From assembly GCA_026395795.1 (NCBI GenBank), contig JAPLYB010000032.1:1-39476 (forward strand): a stretch of DNA of 39,476 nt, given 5' to 3'. Each line of letters starts with the position of its first letter. Within the stretch, counting starts at the first letter, position 1. Origin of the DNA: Candidatus Pacearchaeota archaeon. Lineage in GTDB: Archaea > Nanobdellota > Nanobdellia > Pacearchaeales > UBA284. The notes beneath the pieces are model-generated. The model had not been told where the DNA came from and ran no database searches. It worked only from the letters and a program-made list of their open reading frames with translations. Of this stretch, positions 1 to 7,657 are shown in pieces. Both the position numbers and the translations under genes were made by a program.

Positions 1-143
1 GATATTGGGGTCTATAGGGAGAGCATGCATTATTCAGGTCTTGAATAATGGGATAGGTCTGCCTATCCTATTTTGTTTGTTGTTTCGGAGATACTGTTCT
101 AGGGGAAAGTTTAAAATATTCTCTTTAATGTTCTGGTAGATTA
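1..143. other. Edge region with tandem hairpins, possible end of a structured RNA
   Basis: No gene is seen here. Two perfect hairpins lie back to back. The first has 9-bp arms at 28-36 and 42-50 with loop GGTCT; the second has 7-bp arms at 51-57 and 62-68. GGTCT also occurs at 9-13 and at 56-60. A T-rich stretch follows. This could be the 3' part of a non-coding RNA cut by the window edge, or a terminator for a gene outside the window. I could not match it to 7S, RNase P, 5S or a box C/D RNA. Confidence 0.4.
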
Positions 144-545
144 TTAATCCAATTCTTTCACTAAATCTTTAACTTTTATTTCAATTTGTGAGATTATCTT
201 TTCCATTTCTTTCTTTTTATTACTTTTTGTGTCAGAGATTTTCCAAATAATCAATTTTTTACCGTATTTTTTGTTATCTTTGAAAATTTCTTTGGGAACG
301 TCATCTGCAACAATGACTGTTGTATCTTGCCATTTCAAAAGTTCAGTGGTTAATCCTCTAGGCTTCGATTTGATCTTTATTCCGTAATCTTTTGCTGCGT
401 CGATTATACCCTGATCTATAAGGCCCCCTCTAATAATTCCTGCACTGTTTGTCTTGTTTTTTTTATTTTTATTTAACTTATTAAAAAACGCTTCAGCGAT
501 TTTGCTTCGGAATCTATTATATTTACAAATAAAAAGTATCTTCAT
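144..545 (-). CDS. Low-molecular-weight protein-tyrosine-phosphatase-like protein
   Basis: A 133-residue protein with the phosphate-binding loop of low-molecular-weight phosphatases at its extreme N-terminus: Cys7, five residues, Arg13, Ser14, after a hydrophobic strand (KILFI). An N-S-A-G segment at 33-36 matches the family's conserved second strand. Asp105 is the best candidate for the general acid, though the usual D-P context is absent. The family contains phosphotyrosine phosphatases and thioredoxin-type arsenate reductases; the substrate cannot be told from sequence. It is a single gene with its own promoter (TATA-like TTATATAAAT on the minus strand about 25 bp upstream) and lies tail-out toward the window edge. 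Confidence 0.75.
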   Translation of the reverse strand: MKILFICKYNRFRSKIAEAFFNKLNKNKKNKTNSAGIIRGGLIDQGIIDAAKDYGIKIKSKPRGLTTELLKWQDTTVIVADDVPKEIFKDNKKYGKKLIIWKISDTKSNKKKEMEKIISQIEIKVKDLVKELD

Positions 546-617
546 AATCTATAAACAAAAATCCGATTTATATAACTATCATTCAAAACTTTTTTGTACA
601 CTATGAGAAACATCTGA

Positions 618-893
618 TTAAAATTCAATCTCTAGAATTTTGAAAATAAAATTTTCAATTTCTTTTAGTTTTTCTTTATTCAAATAAACTTGCAGTCCAT
701 AGGATGAAGGTTTTGTTAATAAAATGTTTTGTTTAACCAAGTCTTTAGCAATTTTATTTATATCTTTGCCAAGATGGGAGGGAAATCCTTTTTTTAAAGT
801 CTCAAATGGAATATGAACCCCGCCGATTACTTCTTTTCTCCTCAAATGATAAAGCAAAGTTGCCTTGACCTTATCTTCATCGCTAAATTCCAT
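618..893 (-). CDS. Small winged-helix-like hypothetical protein
   Basis: 91 residues, not assigned to a named family. The middle (about 28-75) alternates short helices with a strand pair and reads like a compact winged-helix fold: a helical part (FETLKKGFP, KDINKIAKDLVKQ) followed by a possible wing (ILLTKPSSYGLQVYLNK). The C-terminal helix is acidic and hydrophobic. No catalytic residues are visible. It is transcribed on the minus strand, head to head with the DNA-binding protein at 1025, so the 130-bp gap probably holds two divergent promoters. Probable DNA-binding or adaptor protein; function unknown. Confidence 0.5.
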   Translation of the reverse strand: MEFSDEDKVKATLLYHLRRKEVIGGVHIPFETLKKGFPSHLGKDINKIAKDLVKQNILLTKPSSYGLQVYLNKEKLKEIENFIFKILEIEF

Positions 894-982
894 AAAAAGA
901 TAACAAAATCATATATTTAAATATTTCTAATATCTCAATTTTAAACTTCAATTATTGTTTTTTTAAAATAGATATAGAAACA

Positions 983-990
983 TTTATAAA
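983..990 (+). promoter_or_regulatory. TATA box of the winged-helix gene at 1025
   Basis: TTTATAAA preceded by the A-rich BRE-like GAAACA. It lies about 38 bp before the ATG at 1025, predicting a short leader of about 12 nt. Confidence 0.5.
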
Positions 991-1024
991 TCTTAATTTT
1001 CTTTAATATTCATCCTAAATAAAT

Positions 1025-1351
1025 ATGACAAAAAATAAAATGAAAATGGAACCAGAGACAAGCTTTATAAAAGTGTTTGGAAGCAATCCTGTAATGAAAG
1101 TCTTAGATTTTCTAATAACCTTTCAGGCATTTGATTACCCTCTGACTGAAATAGCAAGAAATTCTGAAGTTAGTTATTCCACACTTCAAACATTTTGGAT
1201 TAATCTTGTCAAAATGAATATAGTTATAAAAACACGAAGAATTGGAAAATCAAATTTGTTTAAATTAAATACAAAAAATCCGGCTGTTCAACAACTTATT
1301 AAACTTGATTGGAATTTGCTTAAGGGTGTTGAGAAAGAAATTGCGATTTAA
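1025..1351 (+). CDS. Winged helix-turn-helix DNA-binding protein
   Basis: 108 residues. Residues about 22-90 form a recognisable winged helix: helix 1 (MKVLDFLITFQ), helix 2 (LTEIARNSEV) and a recognition helix (SYSTLQTFWINLVKMN), then a two-strand wing ending in NLFKLN. Compact regulators of this kind are common in DPANN archaea. It stops 11 nt before the enolase gene on the same strand, so the two are probably co-transcribed; whether it regulates that transcript is inference. The N-terminal M-T-K-N-K-M-K-M contains further ATGs, so the start could be slightly downstream. Confidence 0.7.
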   Translation: MTKNKMKMEPETSFIKVFGSNPVMKVLDFLITFQAFDYPLTEIARNSEVSYSTLQTFWINLVKMNIVIKTRRIGKSNLFKLNTKNPAVQQLIKLDWNLLKGVEKEIAI

Positions 1352-1362
1352 TAAAATACAAA

Positions 1363-2619
1363 ATGATTATTCAGGGGATTCGTGCTAGAAAGATTCTTAA
1401 TTCGAGAAGAGAAGAGACAATCGCTGTCAGAGTGAAAACTTTGCAGGGAACATTTGAAGCAAGTGCGCCTGCGGGCGCTTCAAAAGGACAGAATGAAGTT
1501 TGTGGCTTTTCTCCAAAGGGGGTTAACTTTTCTGCGTCTTTTATTAATGCTTTAGGACAAAAAATTGTTAATGAAAGAATGACTTTCGATAAGTTTGAAG
1601 ATCTAGAAAAAATTGAAGAGATTTATAGAAAAGCTGACAAAACAAAAAGACTCGAAATTCTTGGAGGAAACTCTCTTTATGCCCTGGGGGCTGCAATTCT
1701 CAAGGCAATTGCTGCAAGTTATAAGTTAGAATTATGGCAGTTTCTTAACGGACATGTTAAACCAGTTATGCCTTTGCTTTTGGGAAATTGCATTGGTGGG
1801 GGAAAGCATACAAGAGAGATAGAGAAGCCGGATTTTCAAGAATTTTTGATTCTTCCTAGAGCAAAATCAGAAAAAGTTTTTGATAATCAATACCTAAGTT
1901 TACAAGCGTATAAGGAAGTTAAAAAAATATTAAAAGAAAAAGATAAACTATTTTATGAAAAAATAACTGATGAAAATGCTTTTATTTCTTCTCTTGACAA
2001 TGAAGCGATCTTACAGGTAATGCAGGAAGTTAAAAAAAGAATTGAAACGAAATTCCGAGGAACAATTGATTTGGGAGTTGATCTTGCTGCAAGTTCTTTT
2101 TATGACGAGATAAAGAAAGAATATAATTATGCAAGGTTAAATGGAAAGCCGGGAAAATTGAAGACTGATGAACAGATTGATTATCTATTCAATTTAATTA
2201 AAAAATATAACCTTGCCTATGTTGAAGATCCTCTTAATGAGAATGATTTTCAAGGATTTGCAAAACTTTTGAAAAAAGTAAAAGATGCCAGGTTAAACAC
2301 ATTGATTGTCGGAGATGATCTTATTTGTACAAATCATGAATTACTTGAAAAAGCAATAAAGTCTAAATCAATTAATGCAGTTATAATAAAACCAAATCAA
2401 TGCGGATCTTGGATAGAAACAAAGAAGGTCGTTGATCTTGCGAAGAAAAATAGGATTGTTCCAATTGTTTCTAATCGTTCTGGAGAGACTTGCGATGATA
2501 CAATTGCCCATCTTGCAGTTGGATGGAACATTCCAATCATCAAGATAGGAATTGTCGGCAAAGAGCGCTTTGCCAAGACAAATGGACTTGTAAGAATTGA
2601 AAGAAAGTTTGGAAGATGA
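1363..2619 (+). CDS. eno: Divergent enolase (phosphopyruvate hydratase)
   Basis: 418 residues, full length for an enolase, which interconverts 2-phosphoglycerate and phosphoenolpyruvate in glycolysis/gluconeogenesis. Visible family landmarks: A-R-x-I-L-N-S-R at 8-15, G-A-S with Ser40 in the flexible loop, H149 near N-x-x-G-G, D-F-Q-E-F at 157-161, the magnesium ligands Asp240 (GVDLAASSFY), Glu288 (YVEDP) and Asp318/319 (VGDDL), the catalytic lysine 343 (IIKPNQ) and Lys394 near the C-terminus. Two departures from the canonical enzyme: the G-D-E-G-G-F loop is reduced to T-D-E-N-A-F (Glu204 kept), and the S-H-R-S-G-E motif reads S-N-R-S-G-E, so the phosphate-contacting histidine is Asn371. It may be the cell's only enolase or a divergent paralogue. 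Confidence 0.88.
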   Translation: MIIQGIRARKILNSRREETIAVRVKTLQGTFEASAPAGASKGQNEVCGFSPKGVNFSASFINALGQKIVNERMTFDKFEDLEKIEEIYRKADKTKRLEILGGNSLYALGAAILKAIAASYKLELWQFLNGHVKPVMPLLLGNCIGGGKHTREIEKPDFQEFLILPRAKSEKVFDNQYLSLQAYKEVKKILKEKDKLFYEKITDENAFISSLDNEAILQVMQEVKKRIETKFRGTIDLGVDLAASSFYDEIKKEYNYARLNGKPGKLKTDEQIDYLFNLIKKYNLAYVEDPLNENDFQGFAKLLKKVKDARLNTLIVGDDLICTNHELLEKAIKSKSINAVIIKPNQCGSWIETKKVVDLAKKNRIVPIVSNRSGETCDDTIAHLAVGWNIPIIKIGIVGKERFAKTNGLVRIERKFGR

Positions 2620-2660
2620 AAAAGTATTCTGAAAAAGATTTATTAATATGACTAAGATGT

Positions 2661-3551
2661 ATGGACATGTCGTGGATAATATTTGCCATTTTTGCTGCAT
2701 TTCTAGGAGCTGTAACAAATATAATTGACAAGTATATTCTTACTAAAGTGGTCAGAAAACCCCTGGTTCCTGTATTAATAATTGGGATTCTTGGACTCAT
2801 TTATGGCATAATTATCTTTCTTGTTCGTGGTTTTGGAAATCTTACTATTTCTTTGATTCTTATTGGATTGCTATCCGGTATTTTCTATACACTGACTTAT
2901 TTATTTTATTTTAAAGCTGTAAAAGTAGGTGAAATTTCTAGGATAGCTATTGCGGAAAGGATAAAGCCTTTGCTAGTGCTTCTTTTAGCAACTCTCTTTT
3001 TAGGAGAAATATTGGCGGCAAAGAATTATCTTGGTATTATCCTCATCTTCTTCGGAACTGTTTTAATCTCATTTAGAAAAGGAAAGAAACTTTTTCTTGA
3101 AAAAGGAATGGGATATAGACTGCTGTCTTGCATATTTTTTGCTGTGGCAGCAATACTAGGAAAGTATTTGCTGAACTTCACTGATTATTTCACTGTTTTT
3201 GCTTATATGCAACTAGGGATATTCTTGACTTTATTGCTTGTTTTTAATAAAAAATTTTCTTTGATAGTTGAAACTGCAAAAGAATCTGGAAAGAAAGGTA
3301 TTGGGATGATAGTCATAAGCCAAATATTAGGTTTGCTCTCTGTTTTTTTAGCAGTGATTGCAACTTCTAAAGGTCCCGTATCCATAGTAAGCGCTTTCAT
3401 ATCTATTCAACCTCTTTTTGTTTTGTTTCTGGTGTTTATTTTAAGTTGGTTTTATCCAAGCATTATAAAAGAGGAACTTAGTGGAAAAGCATGGATCATA
3501 AAATTCATTTCTGTAGTTTTAATTGTTATGGGGGTTGTGTTAATCTCTTAA
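2661..3551 (+). CDS. EamA/DMT-family membrane transporter
   Basis: 296 residues with about ten hydrophobic segments arranged as two five-helix halves, the hallmark of EamA (drug/metabolite transporter) proteins. The first half contains the conserved block around K-A-V-K-V-G-E-I-S-R and E-R-I-K-P-L-L-V; the second half repeats it with S-K-G-P-V-S-I-V-S-A-F. Family members export or import small metabolites; the substrate here cannot be inferred. A BRE/TATA-like AAAAAGATTTATTA lies just upstream, supporting transcription from near the first ATG. An in-frame ATG two codons later is an equally good start. Confidence 0.8.
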   Translation: MDMSWIIFAIFAAFLGAVTNIIDKYILTKVVRKPLVPVLIIGILGLIYGIIIFLVRGFGNLTISLILIGLLSGIFYTLTYLFYFKAVKVGEISRIAIAERIKPLLVLLLATLFLGEILAAKNYLGIILIFFGTVLISFRKGKKLFLEKGMGYRLLSCIFFAVAAILGKYLLNFTDYFTVFAYMQLGIFLTLLLVFNKKFSLIVETAKESGKKGIGMIVISQILGLLSVFLAVIATSKGPVSIVSAFISIQPLFVLFLVFILSWFYPSIIKEELSGKAWIIKFISVVLIVMGVVLIS

Positions 3552-3564
3552 TAGAAATTTTTAC

Positions 3565-3846
3565 TTAAGCAAGAGATCCGATACTGTGTACCAACCCTAC
3601 TGTGAGCAGAACAAGCAAAACAATGATGATGGTTAAGATGACAAAAATGATAGATAGGATAAGACCTGCAATTGCAAGACCTTTCCCCTTTTCATGACTT
3701 TTGTTAATCTGAACCAAGGCGATTATGCTTAAGATTAGACCTACAATATTGAATATAAATGCAAAAATAAATCCTAGGATTGCAAGAGTATTCCAATGTT
3801 TTTCTTGTTCCACTTTCTTTGCTTGCTTTTGTGTTTTCTTTGGCAT
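3565..3846 (-). CDS. DUF4190-type small membrane protein
   Basis: 93 residues: a charged lysine/glutamine-rich N-terminus (1-17), then two long hydrophobic segments (about 20-45 and 56-88) separated by a loop with I-N-K-S-H-E-K-G-K-G-L-A-I-A-G. The pattern I-A-L-x-Q-I-x-K-S followed by G-x-G-L-A-I-A-G is characteristic of the DUF4190 family of small two-helix membrane proteins, whose function is unknown. It converges with the EamA gene, separated by 13 bp. Confidence 0.7.
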   Translation of the reverse strand: MPKKTQKQAKKVEQEKHWNTLAILGFIFAFIFNIVGLILSIIALVQINKSHEKGKGLAIAGLILSIIFVILTIIIVLLVLLTVGLVHSIGSLA

Positions 3847-4039
3847 GTTATGATATATGTTTTATTGCTTAAAAAGTTAACTATGCAGCATCTGGGAGAT
3901 TCGACGAGCAAATAATTTATAATAATTAATATCAATTTGGATTGCAAGAAATCCGTTTTAATTTATCCTTCTGGATTGATATTTATTGAGATACGGATAA
4001 GATTTATTAATCTCACTTTCTAATTTATATGAGAAAAAT

Positions 4040-4045
4040 GGAGGT
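4040..4045 (+). promoter_or_regulatory. Shine-Dalgarno site that sets the porG start
   Basis: GGAGGT about 6-7 nt before the ATG at 4052. Unlike most genes in the window, which have leaderless promoters, this operon leader carries a good ribosome-binding site. A TATA-like ATTTATTAA lies near 4001-4009. Confidence 0.6.
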
Positions 4046-4051
4046 TAAGGA

Positions 4052-4570
4052 ATGATAGAAATCATATTTCATGGACGCGGAGGACAGGGGGCTGTAAAAT
4101 CTGCACAGATTCTTGCACTTGCTGCTTCAATTGAAGGAAAATATGCTCAAGCATTTCCTAATTTTGGAATTGAGCGTTCAGGAGCGCCAGTTGAAGCTTA
4201 TTGCAGAATTTCAGACGAGCCAATATTATTAAGAAGTCAAATATATGAAGCAGATTATGCTGTTGTGCTTGATTCTTCACTGTTGAAAATTAAGGATATC
4301 AAAGCTAAGAAAAAGATTATAGTTAATTCGAGTGTTGGTAAGTGTGATTTGAAAGAAACTTGTGCTTTTGATGCTACAACTCTTGCTCTGCAAGTATTTG
4401 GCAAGCCAATTGTCAGCACAGCCATACTAGCAATTTTTTCAGGATTTACAAATGTGGTTAAAAAAGAGTCGCTTGTTAAAGCTTGTGGAGACTTTTTTAG
4501 CGGAGATGTTTTAAGGAAGAATGTTGTTATAATAAATGAGGTCTACAAAAAGATAGGAAATAAAACTTGA
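4052..4570 (+). CDS. porG: Pyruvate:ferredoxin oxidoreductase, gamma subunit
   Basis: 172 residues, normal for the gamma subunit of four-subunit 2-oxoacid:ferredoxin oxidoreductases, which oxidise pyruvate (or a related 2-oxoacid) to the acyl-CoA and CO2 and reduce ferredoxin. The N-terminal G-R-G-G-Q-G-A-V motif at 8-15, A-Q-A-F-P-N-F-G-I-E-R-S-G at 32-44 and a following A-P-V-E-A-Y-C-R-I-S are typical. It is the first gene of a run on the plus strand that contains the other subunits at 5765, 7654 and 10277. Presence of all four subunits argues for a working complex. Pyruvate rather than another oxoacid is the likeliest substrate but is inferred. Confidence 0.88.
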   Translation: MIEIIFHGRGGQGAVKSAQILALAASIEGKYAQAFPNFGIERSGAPVEAYCRISDEPILLRSQIYEADYAVVLDSSLLKIKDIKAKKKIIVNSSVGKCDLKETCAFDATTLALQVFGKPIVSTAILAIFSGFTNVVKKESLVKACGDFFSGDVLRKNVVIINEVYKKIGNKT

Positions 4571-4660
4571 GATATGAATAAGAACAATTTGATAAAAACA
4601 ACGTCGTTTAAAAGAAATAAAAGCATATAATATTATAATATATTATAAAAAAGGTGTGAA

Positions 4661-5563
4661 ATGAAAAAAAAGAGAATTAAAACAAAAAAGAGAAGTGAGA
4701 AAGTTATGAAAGCCAAGAAAATCAAGAATAGAAAGAAAAAATTTAATCCAGACATAATGAAAGAGGTTGTTTTTAAGCCAGAAACTGGGGGGAGATATAT
4801 TCGTGATTTAAAAAAACAAGAGAAAAAGAATTATGGCGAGAAAGAGAATGAAGAATTGGATTTTATGATTAAGTCTATTGAAATAAATAATCCCGGAATC
4901 GATGGAGAGATTTTACGAGCATTCAGAATTATTGATAGGAAAATGTTTGTTCATCATGATGCATATATGGATGCTCCGGTGCATGTCAAACATGGACAAA
5001 CTATCAGTCAGCCAACAACTATTGCTAGGATGTTAAGGGCAATGAAACCAGAACCTGGGCTTGAGGTGTTAGAAATAGGAGCAAATACCGGCTATCATGC
5101 TGCTATCGTTGCATGGCTTGTTTCTCCTGGACGTGTCACAACCGTTGAAATTTTTAGAGACTTGGCATTAAACGCAGTAAAAAATGTTAAAGAATTAATA
5201 AAAAAACTTGAAAATGAAAAATCAAACAAGAAATTGAATATTGACGTATTCAGAGGAGATGCATTAAATGAAAATAGCCAAATTTGGGAAAGAAATTATG
5301 ATAGAATTTATTATACTGCTGGTGTTGAACCACAGCAGTTAGAAACCGTAAAGAAACTGGCTTTACGTGCATTAAATGAGAATGGCTTGCTTTTATTTCC
5401 GACAAGAGAAAGTTTTGATTATGGCGGAATAGAGCTGTGGCAGAAGAAGTACGGAAAACTATTCTTGTTGAGAAGAGATGAAGGATATGCTTTTGTTCCA
5501 GTTGTAAGACAGAAGGATTTAGAAGATGTTTATGCAAAAGAAAGATTGAAACATAAAAGATAA
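4661..5563 (+). CDS. Protein-L-isoaspartate O-methyltransferase-like protein with basic N-terminal extension
   Basis: 300 residues. Residues about 67-240 match the PCMT family: R-K-M-F-V at 93-97, A-Y-x-D-A-P at 101-106, H-G-Q-T-I-S-Q-P at 111-118 and the SAM-binding L-E-I-G-A-N-T-G-Y at 137-145. The enzyme methylates isoaspartyl residues that arise by protein ageing, starting their repair. Residues 1-30 are almost entirely lysine and arginine, which is unusual for PCMT and suggests nucleic-acid association; an in-frame ATG at residue 16 would remove half of it. A ribosome-binding site (AAGGTGTG) precedes the first ATG. It sits between porG and porD without an obvious link to oxoacid metabolism. 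Confidence 0.8.
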   Translation: MKKKRIKTKKRSEKVMKAKKIKNRKKKFNPDIMKEVVFKPETGGRYIRDLKKQEKKNYGEKENEELDFMIKSIEINNPGIDGEILRAFRIIDRKMFVHHDAYMDAPVHVKHGQTISQPTTIARMLRAMKPEPGLEVLEIGANTGYHAAIVAWLVSPGRVTTVEIFRDLALNAVKNVKELIKKLENEKSNKKLNIDVFRGDALNENSQIWERNYDRIYYTAGVEPQQLETVKKLALRALNENGLLLFPTRESFDYGGIELWQKKYGKLFLLRRDEGYAFVPVVRQKDLEDVYAKERLKHKR

Positions 5564-5564
5564 A

Positions 5565-5768
5565 ATGGAAACAAATAAAATGCGGCTTGACCGGAATATC
5601 TGCTTTTGGTTGGGTGTAGCAGTTATAAGTTTGATTAATATTGCATTATACCTTTTTCATAAAAATCAAATAGTCTATGATGCTTACATATTAGGAATTT
5701 CAATCATTTTGTTGATTGTGTTTACAATAATCTTAATTGTAAGAAATAAAAATAGAAACATAAAATGA
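5565..5768 (+). CDS. Small two-helix membrane protein
   Basis: 67 residues with two hydrophobic segments (about 12-29 and 39-59), a short polar linker and a basic C-terminus (RNKNRNIK). It begins 2 nt after the methyltransferase stop and its TGA overlaps the porD ATG (ATGA), so it is translated as part of the por transcript. No family recognised. Tight coupling suggests production alongside the delta subunit, but a membrane anchor role for the complex would be speculation. Confidence 0.6.
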   Translation: METNKMRLDRNICFWLGVAVISLINIALYLFHKNQIVYDAYILGISIILLIVFTIILIVRNKNRNIK

Positions 5769-6043
5769 CCGAAGCAAAACAAATAAAGATTAATCCGGGA
5801 GCGGTTGTTGATGAACCAGGTTCAAGCTTGAAAAACAAAACAGGTTCATGGAGAACCATGAAACCTGTGATAAATGTGAGTAAATGCAAAGGCTGCGGCC
5901 TTTGCGCAGCATCTTGTCCAGATGCTGCAATAAAAATTCTTGACGAGAAGAAGTTCATTAATTATGATTATTGCAAAGGCTGTGGAATCTGTGCTTTACA
6001 ATGTCCAAATCACTCGATAATCATGGTTAAGGAGGAAAAATAA
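5765..6043 (+). CDS. porD: Pyruvate:ferredoxin oxidoreductase, delta (ferredoxin) subunit
   Basis: 92 residues with two [4Fe-4S] motifs: C41-x2-C44-x2-C47-x3-C51-P and C70-x2-C73-x2-C76-x3-C80-P. The N-terminal segment (GSSLKNKTGSWRTMKPV) resembles that of archaeal PorD proteins, which carry electrons from the catalytic subunits to free ferredoxin. Its start overlaps the preceding stop by ATGA. It is separated from the gamma subunit by two genes and from the alpha subunit by four, whereas por genes are usually adjacent. Confidence 0.9.
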   Translation: MTEAKQIKINPGAVVDEPGSSLKNKTGSWRTMKPVINVSKCKGCGLCAASCPDAAIKILDEKKFINYDYCKGCGICALQCPNHSIIMVKEEK

Positions 6044-6190
6044 ATGAGAGTTAAATTATTTTTCAAATGGTACGATCTTTGGGTTGGGTTCTACTACGAT
6101 AAGCAAGACGAGGCGCTTTACTTTTGTCCTTTTCCAACAATCGGAATTAAATTTGGCGGAAAACCAGATGTTTATTATAAAATAAGATAA
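6044..6190 (+). CDS. 48-residue hypothetical protein
   Basis: A 48-codon gene directly after porD (the stop TAA is followed immediately by ATG). GGAGG lies 9 nt upstream, a strong ribosome-binding site that makes the gene credible despite its size. The protein starts M-R-V-K-L-F-F-K-W-Y-D-L-W-V-G-F-Y-Y and is rich in aromatics, with alternating hydrophobic residues that suggest a small beta sheet. No family or function recognised. Confidence 0.6.
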   Translation: MRVKLFFKWYDLWVGFYYDKQDEALYFCPFPTIGIKFGGKPDVYYKIR

Positions 6191-6204
6191 GGAGGGAAAA
6201 GAAA

Positions 6205-6846
6205 ATGATTGAAAAATCGCCACTTATAAGTATCTTAGTAAAAAATATTAAAGATTCTAAAGATAAATCACTTGTTGTTATAGGTGTTCACGATGGTCTT
6301 TTTATAAAAGAACTTGGAAGACACTTTAAAAAAGTTTTTTCATGCTACGAGTTCCTTAAAATAAAAGAAATCAAAAAAGGTAACATTTGTGTAATAAAAG
6401 AGCCTTTTTCTATCACAATAAAAAAACTGAAAAATTTTGATGTCATCATGTTTGTGAATGAAATGCACCATCTGCCAGATATTTTTCAATTAAGAACTTA
6501 TTATAATCTGAAAAAAAATCAAGAATTGATTTTAATTGAGTGGGCAAAGAAAGGCACACTTGAAAAATTTTATAATTATTTCCAATATTGCGGACAACTT
6601 TGTGATTTATCAAAAAGGATTTTAGATCAGATGATAAAGCAGGGAATAGTGAAAATTGAAAAAAAACAGCTTTTTAGAGATGAGATTACATTTGAAAATA
6701 AAAAAGAAATGGAAGCATTTTTCAAGTTTATATTGCCCGATCATTATGGTTTTGGGAGATTATCCTTTTTAAAAAAACTAAATCAGAGTAGATTTCCATT
6801 GCACTTGACTGATGTAAACTACTTTTATAAGATCAGGGGTATCTAA
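6205..6846 (+). CDS. Putative SAM-dependent methyltransferase-like protein (degenerate)
   Basis: 213 residues. The order of segments resembles a class I methyltransferase: a strand followed by a turn at 28-36 (LVVIGVHDG), then F-D-V-I-M-F-V-N-E-M-H-H-L-P-D in the position of motif IV and post-motif strands (ELILIEW). The glycine-rich SAM loop is weak (V-I-G-V-H-D-G), so cofactor binding is uncertain. GGAGGG lies upstream with good spacing. It lies in the por operon between the 48-residue gene and a flavoprotein gene. The alternative is a methyltransferase fold that has lost activity. Confidence 0.5.
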   Translation: MIEKSPLISILVKNIKDSKDKSLVVIGVHDGLFIKELGRHFKKVFSCYEFLKIKEIKKGNICVIKEPFSITIKKLKNFDVIMFVNEMHHLPDIFQLRTYYNLKKNQELILIEWAKKGTLEKFYNYFQYCGQLCDLSKRILDQMIKQGIVKIEKKQLFRDEITFENKKEMEAFFKFILPDHYGFGRLSFLKKLNQSRFPLHLTDVNYFYKIRGI

Positions 6847-6860
6847 AAAACAAAATAAAA

Positions 6861-7397
6861 ATGAAAATCATAGGAATTTGCGGAAGTCCAAGAGATGGGA
6901 ATTCAGAATACATGTTAAGAACTTTTTTAAAAGAGATGCAAGATAAAGGAAATCAAGTTGAAATTGTTTTGTTAAAAAATGAAAACTTACTTTTTTGTAC
7001 AGGGTGTCAGACTTGTGAGACCACAAAAACTTGCAGACTAACTGATAATATGAATAAAATATTTTCAAAAATGCTGAACTCTGATTTAATCGTGTTTTCG
7101 TTCCCCATTTATTTTGACTATATGCCCGCATTAATGAAAAACTTAATTGATAGAACGAATTCACGATATGAAAAACTAAAAAACAAGAAATTTGTTTTTT
7201 TAGCAGTTGGAGCCTTGAAAGGCAAGGAAGCTAAACCAGGTCAAAAGATGGTCTTGGATCAAATGAAAGATATAATTGGCATATATGGACTCAAACTGGA
7301 GGGATATTATTTTGCAGAAGCCAATAAACCTGGAGAAATAAAAAATTATCCAGAACAATTAGAAAAAATAAAAGATATAGCAAGAAAAATAAAATGA
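6861..7397 (+). CDS. Flavodoxin-fold NAD(P)H-dependent FMN reductase / iron-sulfur flavoprotein family
   Basis: 178 residues. The FMN phosphate loop G-S-P-R-D-G-N-S is at 8-15, and the family cysteines are at 46, 49, 52 and 58 (C-T-G-C-Q-T-C), followed by the L-T-D-N-M motif. P-I-Y-F-D-Y-M-P-A-L-M-K matches the conserved second FMN-contacting segment. Proteins of this type reduce flavins, quinones or other small molecules, and some bind an iron-sulfur cluster through the cysteines. Lying in a ferredoxin-reducing operon it may accept electrons from reduced ferredoxin, which is inference. Its TGA overlaps the next start (ATGA). Confidence 0.82.
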   Translation: MKIIGICGSPRDGNSEYMLRTFLKEMQDKGNQVEIVLLKNENLLFCTGCQTCETTKTCRLTDNMNKIFSKMLNSDLIVFSFPIYFDYMPALMKNLIDRTNSRYEKLKNKKFVFLAVGALKGKEAKPGQKMVLDQMKDIIGIYGLKLEGYYFAEANKPGEIKNYPEQLEKIKDIARKIK

Positions 7398-7657
7398 AAA
7401 ATAAAATGAAACTTTTGATTTTAGTAATTGCGGTCTTATTTTTAGCTACATGGTTCTTCTTGCTCGCATCTAACCCAGAGTCACATTTCAGAATAACGAG
7501 GGATGGAATTGCTGTTGATAGAGCAGAATACTCAAAAGAGATAGGCCAAGACCTTAGCAAAGCATGGCTGGAGCAAAATTGTGAAATTCAAAATCAAAGT
7601 GAAATTGTGTACCAGTGTAATGAATACAGTATTAAAGTCTGGAACCAAATAAAATGA
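7394..7657 (+). CDS. Small exported or membrane-anchored protein
   Basis: 87 residues: one N-terminal hydrophobic segment (about 6-25) acting as signal anchor, then a polar domain with two cysteines (C-E-I-Q and Y-Q-C-N) 14 residues apart that could form a disulfide outside the cell. Both ends overlap neighbours by ATGA, coupling it between the flavoprotein and porA. No family recognised. Confidence 0.6.
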   Translation: MKNKMKLLILVIAVLFLATWFFLLASNPESHFRITRDGIAVDRAEYSKEIGQDLSKAWLEQNCEIQNQSEIVYQCNEYSIKVWNQIK

